A stretch of 64,000 bases of DNA from Acinetobacter gandensis. GTDB taxonomy: Bacteria > Pseudomonadota > Gammaproteobacteria > Pseudomonadales > Moraxellaceae. The notes beneath the pieces are model-generated. The model made no database searches. It was not told the origin of the DNA and saw nothing but the letters and a program-made list of their open reading frames with translations. Of the stretch, positions 25,877 through 34,597 are shown in pieces. The stretch covers positions 62,001 to 126,000 of the forward strand of contig NZ_LZDS01000026.1 of NCBI RefSeq assembly GCF_001678755.1, in the 5' to 3' direction. The translations under genes and the position numbers were made by a program. Within the stretch, counting starts at the first letter, position 1. The number at the start of each line of letters is the position of its first letter.

Positions 25877-27673
25877 TTACTTTTTATATCGGCGTAATCC
25901 AATCAAGCCAAAAAGTGCAGTTAAGCTTAACCAACCCAACGCGCCACCAGAAGTTTTCACAGATTTATTTTCCATATGATTGACCGGTTCTTGGAAAATT
26001 CGAACTTCTGCTGATAGATAATTTTTTGAAGTCTCTGTGTTAAAACGTGTTGATGACGTTGCAATTTGAACTTCAAAAATATCGGCTCCATGCCAATCAC
26101 CATTTGGCGTATAAGTCACATCACCATTCAAGTTCAGTGTCATTTTTCCCTTTGACACTGTACTTTGCTTAATAACTAAACAACCATCTTGCCAAGGCTC
26201 ACCCGTTGGATTCGCTTTGCCCATAACAGCATCACACTCTTCTTTAGGGATTAAATCACTGTCCCCAAGCTGTTCTAAAATATTAAACTTGGCTATTTCA
26301 CCTGGATGTATGTCTTGGCCTAGTCGAGAAATACTTGTTGGTACAACAATTTCAATCGCACCTCTATCACACCAAACATCATCAGCACTTCTAGATTTGC
26401 CACGTTGATCACTAGACTCGCAGTAAATATGTTCTTCATTTCCATTCGCGGAAGTTGTACCTTTATTTAAAATTGGACTTGAAAACAAAGTACTATAGGA
26501 CAATAGAATACGTGGGCGTAAATAACCAATAAACGTATTACTTGGGGTACTGAATGGACAGAAAAGTGACTCACGATCTTCAGAAAGTGTCTTACATGCC
26601 CCTTCATCACTTCCAGCAAATAGTTGAGTACCATTCCAAATTTGATTTAAATTATCAACTTTCTTTGTAGCTAAATCATTACAACTGTTAGCCATTAAAT
26701 TATTATATATAACTGATTTATCAGCTGTTGCATCCGCAACGCGGCAATCCTGTGTACCATTTCCTAATATTATACTATTAGCCAGATACGCAATTTTTGA
26801 TGCATTAAAATCAACACCCGCTGAATTTTTAACTACACTCACGTTATTTACTGCTAAGCCGTCTAATAAATTAAGAGCAGAACCTGTATTTTTAAAAAAA
26901 GTGCTATTTGTAACTGTTGCTGTAATAGTTTCCCCAGTCGCACCTGATTTGCTAAAGACAATAGCTCGACCACTCGTGCTACTATTACCTTTAAATAGAC
27001 TCATCGAAATAGCAAAGCTTGGTGCTAATGCGTAAACAGCGCCACCTTCTGTAGCAGTATTATTTTCAAATATGGTATTTTGAATATTGAGTAGACTTGC
27101 TGCTGTTTTACCCTCTTCTGATAAACCAACATTATAAATTGCTCCGCCCAATCGCGCATGACCATTAATTAATTTGACATACTCTAAGCTTAATAGCTCG
27201 TTGTTATATATAATTCCACCTAAATCAGCACATTGACTAACACCACACCCTTTTAAAGTAATTTCTTTGAGAGAAACTTTAAATTGTGTATTTTTTTCAT
27301 CATCAATATGAAAAATTTGGTCGGAACCAGTCATTTCAATAATGGCATTATTTAATCCAGGAACAGTGTCATCATTAAAAGAAGCGTCATAAGTCGTTTT
27401 AATATTGGTTTCAGCTGTAAGATTAATTTTTTTATCTAATTTATAGGTTTTTTGTTTTTCCAATAATATAGATGCAATAGCACCTTTACCACCACAGCCA
27501 TTATAGCCTGCTTCGGGCATTCCTTTATTAATGTATTCAATTGCTTCGCGAAGTGAACATTCCTTATCATCTTTCACGACATCATCCGTGGTAGTCACGG
27601 TAATTTCTGCGCTAAATGCATGGCCTGCCATCAATAGCATACCCATGCCTATGCTCTGTTTGAGCATATCCAT
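25877..27673 (-). CDS. rbtA: Rhombotarget A-like CSLREA protein with GlyGly-CTERM tail
   Basis: A 598-residue exported protein that resembles rhombotarget A of Acinetobacter. Signal peptide to about residue 21 (GHAFSA). The CSLREAIEYINKG motif starts at C39, followed by beta-helix-type repeats (GGAIYNVG, NTIFENNTATEGGAVYA, NSTFFKNTGSALN). The final 25 residues contain SGGALGWLSLTALFGLIGLR and a basic end, a GlyGly-CTERM signal for rhombosortase processing. It is the first gene of a pair on the minus strand. The gene symbol is given from family resemblance only. No rhombosortase gene is in this window. Confidence 0.75.
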   Translation of the reverse strand: MDMLKQSIGMGMLLMAGHAFSAEITVTTTDDVVKDDKECSLREAIEYINKGMPEAGYNGCGGKGAIASILLEKQKTYKLDKKINLTAETNIKTTYDASFNDDTVPGLNNAIIEMTGSDQIFHIDDEKNTQFKVSLKEITLKGCGVSQCADLGGIIYNNELLSLEYVKLINGHARLGGAIYNVGLSEEGKTAASLLNIQNTIFENNTATEGGAVYALAPSFAISMSLFKGNSSTSGRAIVFSKSGATGETITATVTNSTFFKNTGSALNLLDGLAVNNVSVVKNSAGVDFNASKIAYLANSIILGNGTQDCRVADATADKSVIYNNLMANSCNDLATKKVDNLNQIWNGTQLFAGSDEGACKTLSEDRESLFCPFSTPSNTFIGYLRPRILLSYSTLFSSPILNKGTTSANGNEEHIYCESSDQRGKSRSADDVWCDRGAIEIVVPTSISRLGQDIHPGEIAKFNILEQLGDSDLIPKEECDAVMGKANPTGEPWQDGCLVIKQSTVSKGKMTLNLNGDVTYTPNGDWHGADIFEVQIATSSTRFNTETSKNYLSAEVRIFQEPVNHMENKSVKTSGGALGWLSLTALFGLIGLRRYKK

Positions 27674-27755
27674 CTCCTTAAATTTTTTTTATCTTTTTAT
27701 TCTCTAGTTGCAAAATCACTGCAACATCGAAATATTTTTATGTACTTTGTCACAG

Positions 27756-27773
27756 CTTGAGTAATTACTCAAG
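27756..27773. promoter_or_regulatory. 18-bp perfect palindrome upstream of rbtA
   Basis: CTTGAGTAATTACTCAAG lies 83 bp upstream of the rbtA start and 13 bp past the end of hda. It could be an operator for the GlyGly-CTERM pair or a weak hda transcript end. No T run follows it on the hda strand. Confidence 0.4.
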
Positions 27774-27785
27774 AATTTTTATTGC

Positions 27786-28490
27786 TTACCGATATTCATC
27801 AATGAGGGCAAAAATTTGTCTTAAATTAGCATGGCTCAACTTGGTTTTTTCGCCTTTAAGCATCTGTATGAGCTGCTCAAGCGATCTCAATAATATAGAC
27901 GCTTGATGTGGGCCATGTGCCAATAAATAATCAACAATTTGTTGATCCATATGAATGCCACGACGGTTTAATACAGAATTGACTAAAGCTTGGCGATCAG
28001 CAAATAAACTGCCGTTAGGCACTTTCACACTCACAGCCTGAGTAAGACGTGATTGTAGATCTGGTAACTCTAACTTCAGCTCAATTGGTGCGACGCGTGA
28101 TGAAAACACTAATTGACCACCTTCTTCATTATTATAATTAATCAGGTGAAAAACCGCTTTTTGCCAATGTGGAACACCACTTATAGCTTCTATATCGTCT
28201 AAGGCTACTAAATCATAACGATCTAAAGATGTAATCGCCTCAGTTGGGGCATCAAGCAATTCAAGCAATGAAACTTGAATTGCTGATTTTCCAATTTCTA
28301 AATATGAATCACAAATTGCAGAAAGTAAGTGGCTTTTACCTGTACCCGCACCACCATAGATATAGAACCGATTCATCAGTCCCGCATGTAGCTGGCGTAC
28401 ACCATCAATTACATGCCCCCAACCTGGCCCGGAAAAATCACCAATTCGGGCATCGAGTTGTGGTTCAATATCTAACTGCAATTGACGCAT
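27786..28490 (-). CDS. hda: DnaA regulatory inactivator Hda homologue
   Basis: A 234-residue DnaA-like AAA+ protein. Walker A is GGAGTGKS (46-53), Walker B LVALDDIEAI, followed by LQSRLTQAVSVKVP. It lacks the DnaA DNA-binding domain IV, as expected for Hda. The N-terminal MRQLQLDIEPQL is the clamp-binding segment (QLxLxx type). Hda promotes hydrolysis of DnaA-bound ATP on the DNA-loaded sliding clamp after initiation. It follows perM after 18 nt on the same strand. Confidence 0.88.
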   Translation of the reverse strand: MRQLQLDIEPQLDARIGDFSGPGWGHVIDGVRQLHAGLMNRFYIYGGAGTGKSHLLSAICDSYLEIGKSAIQVSLLELLDAPTEAITSLDRYDLVALDDIEAISGVPHWQKAVFHLINYNNEEGGQLVFSSRVAPIELKLELPDLQSRLTQAVSVKVPNGSLFADRQALVNSVLNRRGIHMDQQIVDYLLAHGPHQASILLRSLEQLIQMLKGEKTKLSHANLRQIFALIDEYR

Positions 28491-28508
28491 ATCTATATTT
28501 TGGCCTTA

Positions 28509-29726
28509 TCAATCTTTTTTATCTGATGAGTCAATGTTACTCGAAATTTCAGAATCTTGCAGTGAATTTACTTCGTGATTTTTGAGTTCAATATCGACTG
28601 CTATCTGCTCTGTTTCAACAGTCACTGAACCTGTCGCAGCATCACTCAGAACCACGACATCACTCCGATAGAGCTGACTTTTTTCGTAATTTTCACGAAC
28701 ATGACGAAGCAAAACAACAATAACAGCTGCTACAGGCAAGGCAATTAGCATACCCAATAAACCCGCTAACTGCGCACCAGCCAAAACTGCAAATACAACA
28801 GCAACTGGTGATAAACCAATTTTATCGCCCAATAGAAATGGCTGTAGAATATAGCCCTCTATTGCCTGCCCAACCATAAAAACGACAAGTACGAGTGCAA
28901 GATGCACCCAATCTAAACCAAATTGGAATAAACAAGCGATAACTGCTGAGATAATGCCAACTGCAAAACCAAGATAAGGAATAATACTTGCCAATCCAGC
29001 GATCATACCAATGATAATGCCAACTTCAAGCCCAATAAGTTGCAGTCCCATGGCATAAACTACGCCTAACAAGAACATTACTAAAAATTGTCCTTTAACA
29101 AAGGCACCCAGTACTTCGTGACATTCACCAACAATTGTTAAGGTACTTTTTTCATACTTACGAGGAATCAGACGACGCATGCTATCCAACATGCGCTCCC
29201 AATCTAATAAGAAGTAGAAAGCAATAATTGGAATAAGAACGATGGTACCGCCAATTTGAATAAAGTTCAGACCAGATTGTGCAACTTTCAAAATCATGGC
29301 TTGAATACTGTCCGCACTATAATTAGTCTGGATATATTCCATAATTGCTGCAGACATTTGCTCAGTGTCAATTTCCATTGGCACTAAATTAAATGTATTT
29401 GATAGCCAAGGCAGGAATGTGTAATTCAACCAATGAATATTTCCAGGAATGTTTTTCTTGGCATACATGAGCTGTTCCCAGACCAACGGCACCAAAAACC
29501 ACATCGCAAGAAAAATAACTACACCAATCCCGATGAATACACAGCTAATTGAAAGCCAACGCGGCAAACCGATATTGTGTAATTTATCAACCAATGGACT
29601 AAATAAATACGCAATTAAAAAAGCGCCAATGAATGGTAAAACAACAGGTTTTAGTAGATATACGACCCAGAGGATCAACGCAATTCCTGCGAGGATAAAA
29701 ATACGACGTAAAGTACGATCTACCAT
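28509..29726 (-). CDS. AI-2E family transporter (PerM-like)
   Basis: A 405-residue polytopic membrane protein of the PerM/TqsA family. An N-terminal helix pair (IFILAGIALILWVVYLLKPV, FIGAFLIAYLFSPLVD) is followed by a periplasmic segment and the family-typical helices (IVLIPIIAFYFLLDWERMLD, VIIGMIAGLASIIPYLGFAV, AVVFAVLAGAQLAGLLGMLI). Some members export autoinducer-2 and others act in ion homeostasis; the substrate here is unknown. The last ~60 residues are hydrophilic. It is co-directional with hda and divergent from purM. Confidence 0.85.
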   Translation of the reverse strand: MVDRTLRRIFILAGIALILWVVYLLKPVVLPFIGAFLIAYLFSPLVDKLHNIGLPRWLSISCVFIGIGVVIFLAMWFLVPLVWEQLMYAKKNIPGNIHWLNYTFLPWLSNTFNLVPMEIDTEQMSAAIMEYIQTNYSADSIQAMILKVAQSGLNFIQIGGTIVLIPIIAFYFLLDWERMLDSMRRLIPRKYEKSTLTIVGECHEVLGAFVKGQFLVMFLLGVVYAMGLQLIGLEVGIIIGMIAGLASIIPYLGFAVGIISAVIACLFQFGLDWVHLALVLVVFMVGQAIEGYILQPFLLGDKIGLSPVAVVFAVLAGAQLAGLLGMLIALPVAAVIVVLLRHVRENYEKSQLYRSDVVVLSDAATGSVTVETEQIAVDIELKNHEVNSLQDSEISSNIDSSDKKD

Positions 29727-29828
29727 AGAGTCTCGCCTTTTTTCAATGAATCATTATAAAAAGTAAAATATTTCAATAAAGATAGCATTTTAGGGCATAA
29801 ATAACATAAGAGTTTCGTATATTCAGGT

Positions 29829-29834
29829 TATAAT
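29829..29834 (+). promoter_or_regulatory. Candidate purM -10 element
   Basis: A perfect TATAAT lies 27 bp before the purM ATG and is followed by CCCCGCGCG. No good -35 is present at 16-18 bp, so this is tentative. Confidence 0.35.
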
Positions 29835-29860
29835 CCCCGCGCGAATGCGGAGACTTCATT

Positions 29861-30931
29861 ATGAGCAACTCAACTTCTACCCCAAACACTGGTTTAAGCT
29901 ACAAAGATGCAGGTGTCGATATTGAAGCGGGCGACTTATTAGTCGATCGAATCAAATCTGTCGCTAAGCGTACCAAACGTCCTGAAGTGATGGGCGGACT
30001 CGGCGGCTTCGGTGCCCTTTGTAAAATTCCTAAAGGTTATGAAGAACCTGTTCTCGTATCTGGCACGGATGGTGTAGGTACAAAACTACGTTTAGCATTG
30101 AATTTGAACCGTCATGACACGATTGGTCAAGACTTGGTGGCAATGTGCGTAAACGATCTTTTGGTTTGTGGTGCTGAACCACTATTCTTCCTCGACTACT
30201 ATGCAACTGGTCACTTAAATGTAGATGTTGCTGCCAATGTTGTCACTGGTATTGGTGCAGGTTGTGAACTTGCAGGCTGTGCATTAGTAGGCGGTGAAAC
30301 TGCTGAAATGCCAGGCATGTACGAAGGCGAAGACTATGACCTTGCAGGTTTCTGCGTAGGTGTTGTTGAGCAAAGCAAAATTATTGATGGTTCTAAAGTT
30401 AAAGCAGGTGATGTTCTTGTAGGTGTTGCATCTTCAGGTGCACACTCTAACGGTTATTCACTGCTTCGTAAAATTTTAGATGTGAAAAACGTAGATTTGA
30501 CTCAAATCGTTGATGGTCGTCCGCTTGCTGATGCAGCAATGGAACCTACACGCATCTATGTGAAACCAATTCTTCAGTTATTAAAAGAAGTTGATGTTCA
30601 TGCGATGGCCCACATCACTGGTGGTGGTTTACCAGGTAACTTACCACGTGTACTTCCAAATGGGGCTCAAGCGGTTGTGAATGAAGCGTCTTGGGAATGG
30701 CCAGAACTGTTCAAACTTCTTCAAAAAGAAGGTGGTGTTGAACAATTCGAAATGTATCGTACATTTAACTGTGGCGTAGGTATGGTACTTGTTGTAGATG
30801 CTGCTGATGCTGATAAGACTGTTGAGTTGTTAAACGGCCTTGGCGAAAAAGCTTTCACTATGGGTCATATCGCAGATAATGCTGAATCTGTTGAAGGCGC
30901 TGACGAAAAAATCCGCGTTGTGTTCGCATAA
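29861..30931 (+). CDS. purM: Phosphoribosylformylglycinamidine cyclo-ligase (AIR synthase)
   Basis: A 356-residue AIR synthetase, which closes the imidazole ring of FGAM with ATP, the fifth purine step. N-terminal motifs are [20 protein letters not shown] and [11 protein letters not shown], then [20 protein letters not shown]. The C-terminal half carries [12 protein letters not shown] and [16 protein letters not shown]. The length is normal. purN follows after 9 nt, so the two form an operon, as in many proteobacteria. purL is 21 kb away. Confidence 0.97.
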   Translation: MSNSTSTPNTGLSYKDAGVDIEAGDLLVDRIKSVAKRTKRPEVMGGLGGFGALCKIPKGYEEPVLVSGTDGVGTKLRLALNLNRHDTIGQDLVAMCVNDLLVCGAEPLFFLDYYATGHLNVDVAANVVTGIGAGCELAGCALVGGETAEMPGMYEGEDYDLAGFCVGVVEQSKIIDGSKVKAGDVLVGVASSGAHSNGYSLLRKILDVKNVDLTQIVDGRPLADAAMEPTRIYVKPILQLLKEVDVHAMAHITGGGLPGNLPRVLPNGAQAVVNEASWEWPELFKLLQKEGGVEQFEMYRTFNCGVGMVLVVDAADADKTVELLNGLGEKAFTMGHIADNAESVEGADEKIRVVFA

Positions 30932-30940
30932 GCAACGTCC

Positions 30941-31570
30941 ATGATTAAAATTGCTGTTCTTGTTTCAGGTAGCGGCTCCAACTTACAAGCCTTGATTGAT
31001 GCCAATCTCTCAGGTCAAATTGTTGGGGTCATTTCAAATAAACCTGAAGCCTTTGCATTACAACGTGCAGAAAAAGCAGGAATTGCAACTGCAGTCATTG
31101 AGCACAAACAATATCCTACTCGCGAAGCTTTTGATGATGTCATGCATCAACAATTGCTCGCTTGGGATGTTGATTTGGTGATTCTTGCTGGCTTTATGCG
31201 TATTTTAAGCGCTCAGTTTGTGAAAAATTGGGAAGGGAAAATGATCAACATTCACCCTTCACTTTTACCAAATTATAAAGGCATGCATACTCACCAACGT
31301 GTACTCAAAACTGGCGATGTCTTTCACGGTTGCACCGTTCATTATGTGACTGCTGAATTGGATGCTGGGCAAGCTCTGGCACAAGGTGTTCTCAAAGTGA
31401 ATGTACATGATGATGCAGGTAGCCTAGCAAATCGTGTACATGTACTCGAACATGTCATCTACCCACAAGTCGCTGAATGGATTTGTAATGGTACGATTCA
31501 ACACACTGAAAATGGCGTGTTATATCGTGGTCAGCCAATGCAAGATGCTGTGCAATTCTGCAAATTTTAA
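30941..31570 (+). CDS. purN: Phosphoribosylglycinamide formyltransferase (GAR transformylase)
   Basis: A 209-residue folate-dependent enzyme that transfers the formyl group of 10-formyl-THF to GAR, the third purine step. The N-terminal VLVSGSGSNLQALIDA binds the phosphate. Residues MINIHPSLLPNYKGMHTHQR carry the catalytic Asn-His pair, and HYVTAELDAGQALAQ the conserved Asp. It is the second gene of purMN and is followed by an 18-bp-stem terminator. Confidence 0.96.
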   Translation: MIKIAVLVSGSGSNLQALIDANLSGQIVGVISNKPEAFALQRAEKAGIATAVIEHKQYPTREAFDDVMHQQLLAWDVDLVILAGFMRILSAQFVKNWEGKMINIHPSLLPNYKGMHTHQRVLKTGDVFHGCTVHYVTAELDAGQALAQGVLKVNVHDDAGSLANRVHVLEHVIYPQVAEWICNGTIQHTENGVLYRGQPMQDAVQFCKF

Positions 31571-31604
31571 TTGATGAATTAAATGATCATTTGCAAAATG
31601 GTCA

Positions 31605-31642
31605 GCAATAAAAAACGCATCCTTGGATGCGTTTTTTATTGC
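31605..31642. terminator. Bidirectional terminator, 18-bp stem
   Basis: GCAATAAAAAACGCATCC and its exact complement are separated by TT, between purN (+) and the alpha/beta-hydrolase gene (-). One of the strongest terminators in the window. Confidence 0.9.
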
Positions 31643-31658
31643 CTACAAGAACGATGTT

Positions 31659-32465
31659 TCACTTTTTTGCATATTCTGCGAGCATCATTTTAATGATTTC
31701 AACAGTTTCATCGGGCTTTTCTAAAGGAAACATGTGACTGCCTGATACTACTTTAAATGATGCTCCAAATTTCTTCTCAACCATTTGTGGAAATTTACGT
31801 GGCAAGAATGGCCCTTGCTCTGCAATTAACAATTGCACAGGAATTTTTGGCTTTGCCTGTGGCAACCACCACAATGATGGATTGGTTCTAAAAATTTGAA
31901 CTTCATCATCACGCGAAATGGTCAGTTCAACGCCACCACGCTCTAGATCATCCATCAATGCATAATCAATATAGGCTTGAAAACAATCTTCATCAAAGTT
32001 TTTATAAAAACCTTTTGGACGCAGGAGCTCTGCCGCTTGCTCACGACTTTCCCAGTGATCACGGCGACGCTTCGACAATCCAGCTGGAGACATAGCATCG
32101 ACCATTTTCAGCTTCAAGATTTTGGCAATATGCAATGCCAAAGCTTCTTTACCCATAATCATCGGTGGATCAATCATTAAGATTTGCTCAAACAATTCGG
32201 GACGCTGCAAAGCCGCCTGAAAAGTTAAAACAGAACCCAATGAATGCCCTAGACCAATCACTTTTCGACCTTGTGATTGGCGTACAATACTATCAATCAC
32301 TTGCTGAGTCAGGCTGTACCAATGATTATCAATTGGATAACGTTTATCTGGCCCTAACAAAGGCACATAAATCACGTCATATTCATCACTAAGTAAATCG
32401 AAAAGTTTTTGATATACCTTTGATGGCACGCCATTGGCATGCGCAAAGTGAATTAATGGCTTCAT
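31659..32465 (-). CDS. Alpha/beta-fold hydrolase
   Basis: A 268-residue serine hydrolase. The nucleophile elbow is GHSLGS, near residue 74. The acid is probably in LLIAEQGPFLPRKF and the His in VSGSHMFPLEKPDE, giving a complete triad. The N-terminal HFAHANGVPSKVY loop supplies the oxyanion region. There is no signal peptide, so it is cytoplasmic. The substrate is unknown. It overlaps the upstream S49 peptidase gene by 4 nt (ATGA), so the two are one transcription unit. Confidence 0.85.
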   Translation of the reverse strand: MKPLIHFAHANGVPSKVYQKLFDLLSDEYDVIYVPLLGPDKRYPIDNHWYSLTQQVIDSIVRQSQGRKVIGLGHSLGSVLTFQAALQRPELFEQILMIDPPMIMGKEALALHIAKILKLKMVDAMSPAGLSKRRRDHWESREQAAELLRPKGFYKNFDEDCFQAYIDYALMDDLERGGVELTISRDDEVQIFRTNPSLWWLPQAKPKIPVQLLIAEQGPFLPRKFPQMVEKKFGASFKVVSGSHMFPLEKPDETVEIIKMMLAEYAKK

Positions 32466-33487
32466 TGTAACTTCGTGGTATTTTCAGATTGGACTTGCTG
32501 AGAAATTGACGTTGCAAAACCTTGACCAATTGAACTTCCCATACGACCTAAAACAGAGTCAAATGGACTGTATTCAATTGTATAGTTCACAGCTTTTTCA
32601 GTTTTGAGTTCACGTTTTAATGTGTTCAAACTACCTGTACGGTCTGCAATACCCAATTTAACTGCCTGTTCACCTGTCCAGAATAAACCAGAGAAAATCT
32701 CAGGATCATTTGATTTTAATTTCTTACCACGACCTTCTTTTACTGCATTAATAAAATGCGTGTGGACATTATCAAGCACAGCTTGTACATGTGCTTTTTG
32801 TGCAGGATCAACAGGTTGTGTCATTGAAAGAATGGCTTTATTTTCACCTGATGTCATGGTTCGGTCTTCAACACCTAGTTTTTGCATTAAACCGTTTACA
32901 CCATAATTTGGCATAATTACACCAATTGAGCCCACTAAGCTTGATGGATTAACAATAATTTCATCCGCAGCTGAAGCAATATAATAAGCACCTGATGCAC
33001 CTGTATCACCAATAATCGCATAGAGCTTTTTACCAGTATGTGCTTTTTTCAAATACTGTATCTCTTGCCAAATTTCATCCGACTGAACTGGTGAACCACC
33101 CGGCGAATTAATATTGAGCACAACAGCTTTACTTTGTTTATTTTCAAAGGCTTTTTTCAAAGACTTAATTGTGTTGGTGCTATTTACACTTTGTTTATCC
33201 GCAGCAATTGTTCCAACAATATCAACAACTGCAATATGCGAACCTGCTGTTGCTGTCGGATCAGAACTCGCTGTACTGCAACTTTTTCCCATCGCAACGA
33301 TGATAAAAAGTAGATACGCAAAAGTTAAAAATTTAAAAAATATTCCCCATCGACGGGCACGACGTTGCTCTTCCACAGAAGAAAGCACTGCTTTTTCTAA
33401 TATCTTCCATTCATTGCCTGTAGGCTGATGGATATTATTTGAAGAATTTGGCTGTTTTTCTTCAGGTTTTGGTGGCCATTCGGACAT
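32462..33487 (-). CDS. S49-family signal peptide peptidase (SppA-like)
   Basis: A 341-residue inner-membrane serine protease. A cytoplasmic N-terminal tail of ~45 residues precedes one membrane helix (about 46-66, GIFFKFLTFAYLLFIIVAMG), then the S49 domain. The Ser nucleophile is S165 in TGASGAYYIAS and the general base is K217 in TSGENKA. This is the short SppA_36K form, which assembles as an oligomer and degrades signal peptides and membrane fragments. It is first in a two-gene unit with the hydrolase and divergent from the acyltransferase gene. Confidence 0.88.
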   Translation of the reverse strand: MSEWPPKPEEKQPNSSNNIHQPTGNEWKILEKAVLSSVEEQRRARRWGIFFKFLTFAYLLFIIVAMGKSCSTASSDPTATAGSHIAVVDIVGTIAADKQSVNSTNTIKSLKKAFENKQSKAVVLNINSPGGSPVQSDEIWQEIQYLKKAHTGKKLYAIIGDTGASGAYYIASAADEIIVNPSSLVGSIGVIMPNYGVNGLMQKLGVEDRTMTSGENKAILSMTQPVDPAQKAHVQAVLDNVHTHFINAVKEGRGKKLKSNDPEIFSGLFWTGEQAVKLGIADRTGSLNTLKRELKTEKAVNYTIEYSPFDSVLGRMGSSIGQGFATSISQQVQSENTTKLQ

Positions 33488-33616
33488 ATAAAAAACCTTA
33501 TCTAACGAAAATTTGTTGTCATTATATACACGCTACAGCGGAAAACTGTCTAATCAATTCATTTTCCCCTATAATTATTTTACTTTTTTCTTCTATCAAT
33601 ATCAGACTAAAACGCG

Positions 33617-34597
33617 ATGACCGACAAGAATTCACAGGATACCACTTATCACCTGTTAAAATTTATCAGCCGTCAACCAATTCAAATTTCAAAATTTATC
33701 GCCAAAGGTTTGGCTGGGCTTGTCAACATTTTTAAGATTTCTAAAACATCCGCGACGATTCAACGAAATCTCAAAATTGCATTGCCTGAGTTATCTGATG
33801 AAGAACGTGAACAACTCACGAAACAAGCTATCCGCAATGAGCTCATGTCTTACTTTGAGTTTTTTAGTATTTGGGGTGCAAGTACTGAAAAAAATATTCA
33901 GCGTATCCATAGCATACATGGTGCAGAATATTTACATGATGCACTTAGTCTAAATAAAGGTTTGGTCTTAGTTGTGCCACATTTTGGTACTTGGGAAATC
34001 ATGAATGCATGGATTGCTCAATTTACTAAAATGACCATCATGTACAAACCTGTAAAAAGTGAATCAGCCAATAACTTTGTGCGTGCTGCACGTAGTCGTG
34101 AACAAGCAACTTTAGTCCCGACAGATGAATCTGGTGTACGTCAGATTTTTAAAGCCCTAAAACAAGGCGGTACAACAGTTATTCTACCTGACCATACGCC
34201 TCATGCTGGTGGCGAATTAATCCCATACTTTGGTGTTCCCTTATTGACCAGCAATTTAAGTGCAAAACTCATTCAAAAGACCAAAGCATGTGCTTTACTT
34301 TTATATGCGATTCGAAATGAGGATCATGGTTTTGATATGTATATTGAACCCATTGATGAGAAAATTTATCAGGGCAATGCCAATGATGGCTCTATTGTGA
34401 TTTTCAAAGCAATTGAAAAATTAATCCAACGTTATCCTGAACATTATCACTGGAGTTATAAACGCTTCAAAGCTAATCCTCAACTCCGAAATTTATACAA
34501 TGTCAGTGATGAAGAAGTTGAAAAGCGTGTACATAATGTACGTGAACAATATGAACGTGAGCGAATGAACCAGACATGTGAACAAAATCTAAGCTAA
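33617..34597 (+). CDS. LpxL/HtrB-family acyltransferase
   Basis: A 326-residue lysophospholipid or lipid A acyltransferase. The HX4E catalytic motif is H122-F-G-T-W-E127. Conserved downstream segments are GVRQIFKALKQGGTTVILPD and PYFGVPLLTS. An N-terminal amphipathic or membrane segment lies at about 20-40. Such enzymes add secondary acyl chains to lipid A from acyl-ACP at the inner membrane; the exact acceptor cannot be read from sequence. Its last 4 nt overlap the convergent comEC gene, so there is no room for a terminator between them. Confidence 0.85.
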   Translation: MTDKNSQDTTYHLLKFISRQPIQISKFIAKGLAGLVNIFKISKTSATIQRNLKIALPELSDEEREQLTKQAIRNELMSYFEFFSIWGASTEKNIQRIHSIHGAEYLHDALSLNKGLVLVVPHFGTWEIMNAWIAQFTKMTIMYKPVKSESANNFVRAARSREQATLVPTDESGVRQIFKALKQGGTTVILPDHTPHAGGELIPYFGVPLLTSNLSAKLIQKTKACALLLYAIRNEDHGFDMYIEPIDEKIYQGNANDGSIVIFKAIEKLIQRYPEHYHWSYKRFKANPQLRNLYNVSDEEVEKRVHNVREQYERERMNQTCEQNLS

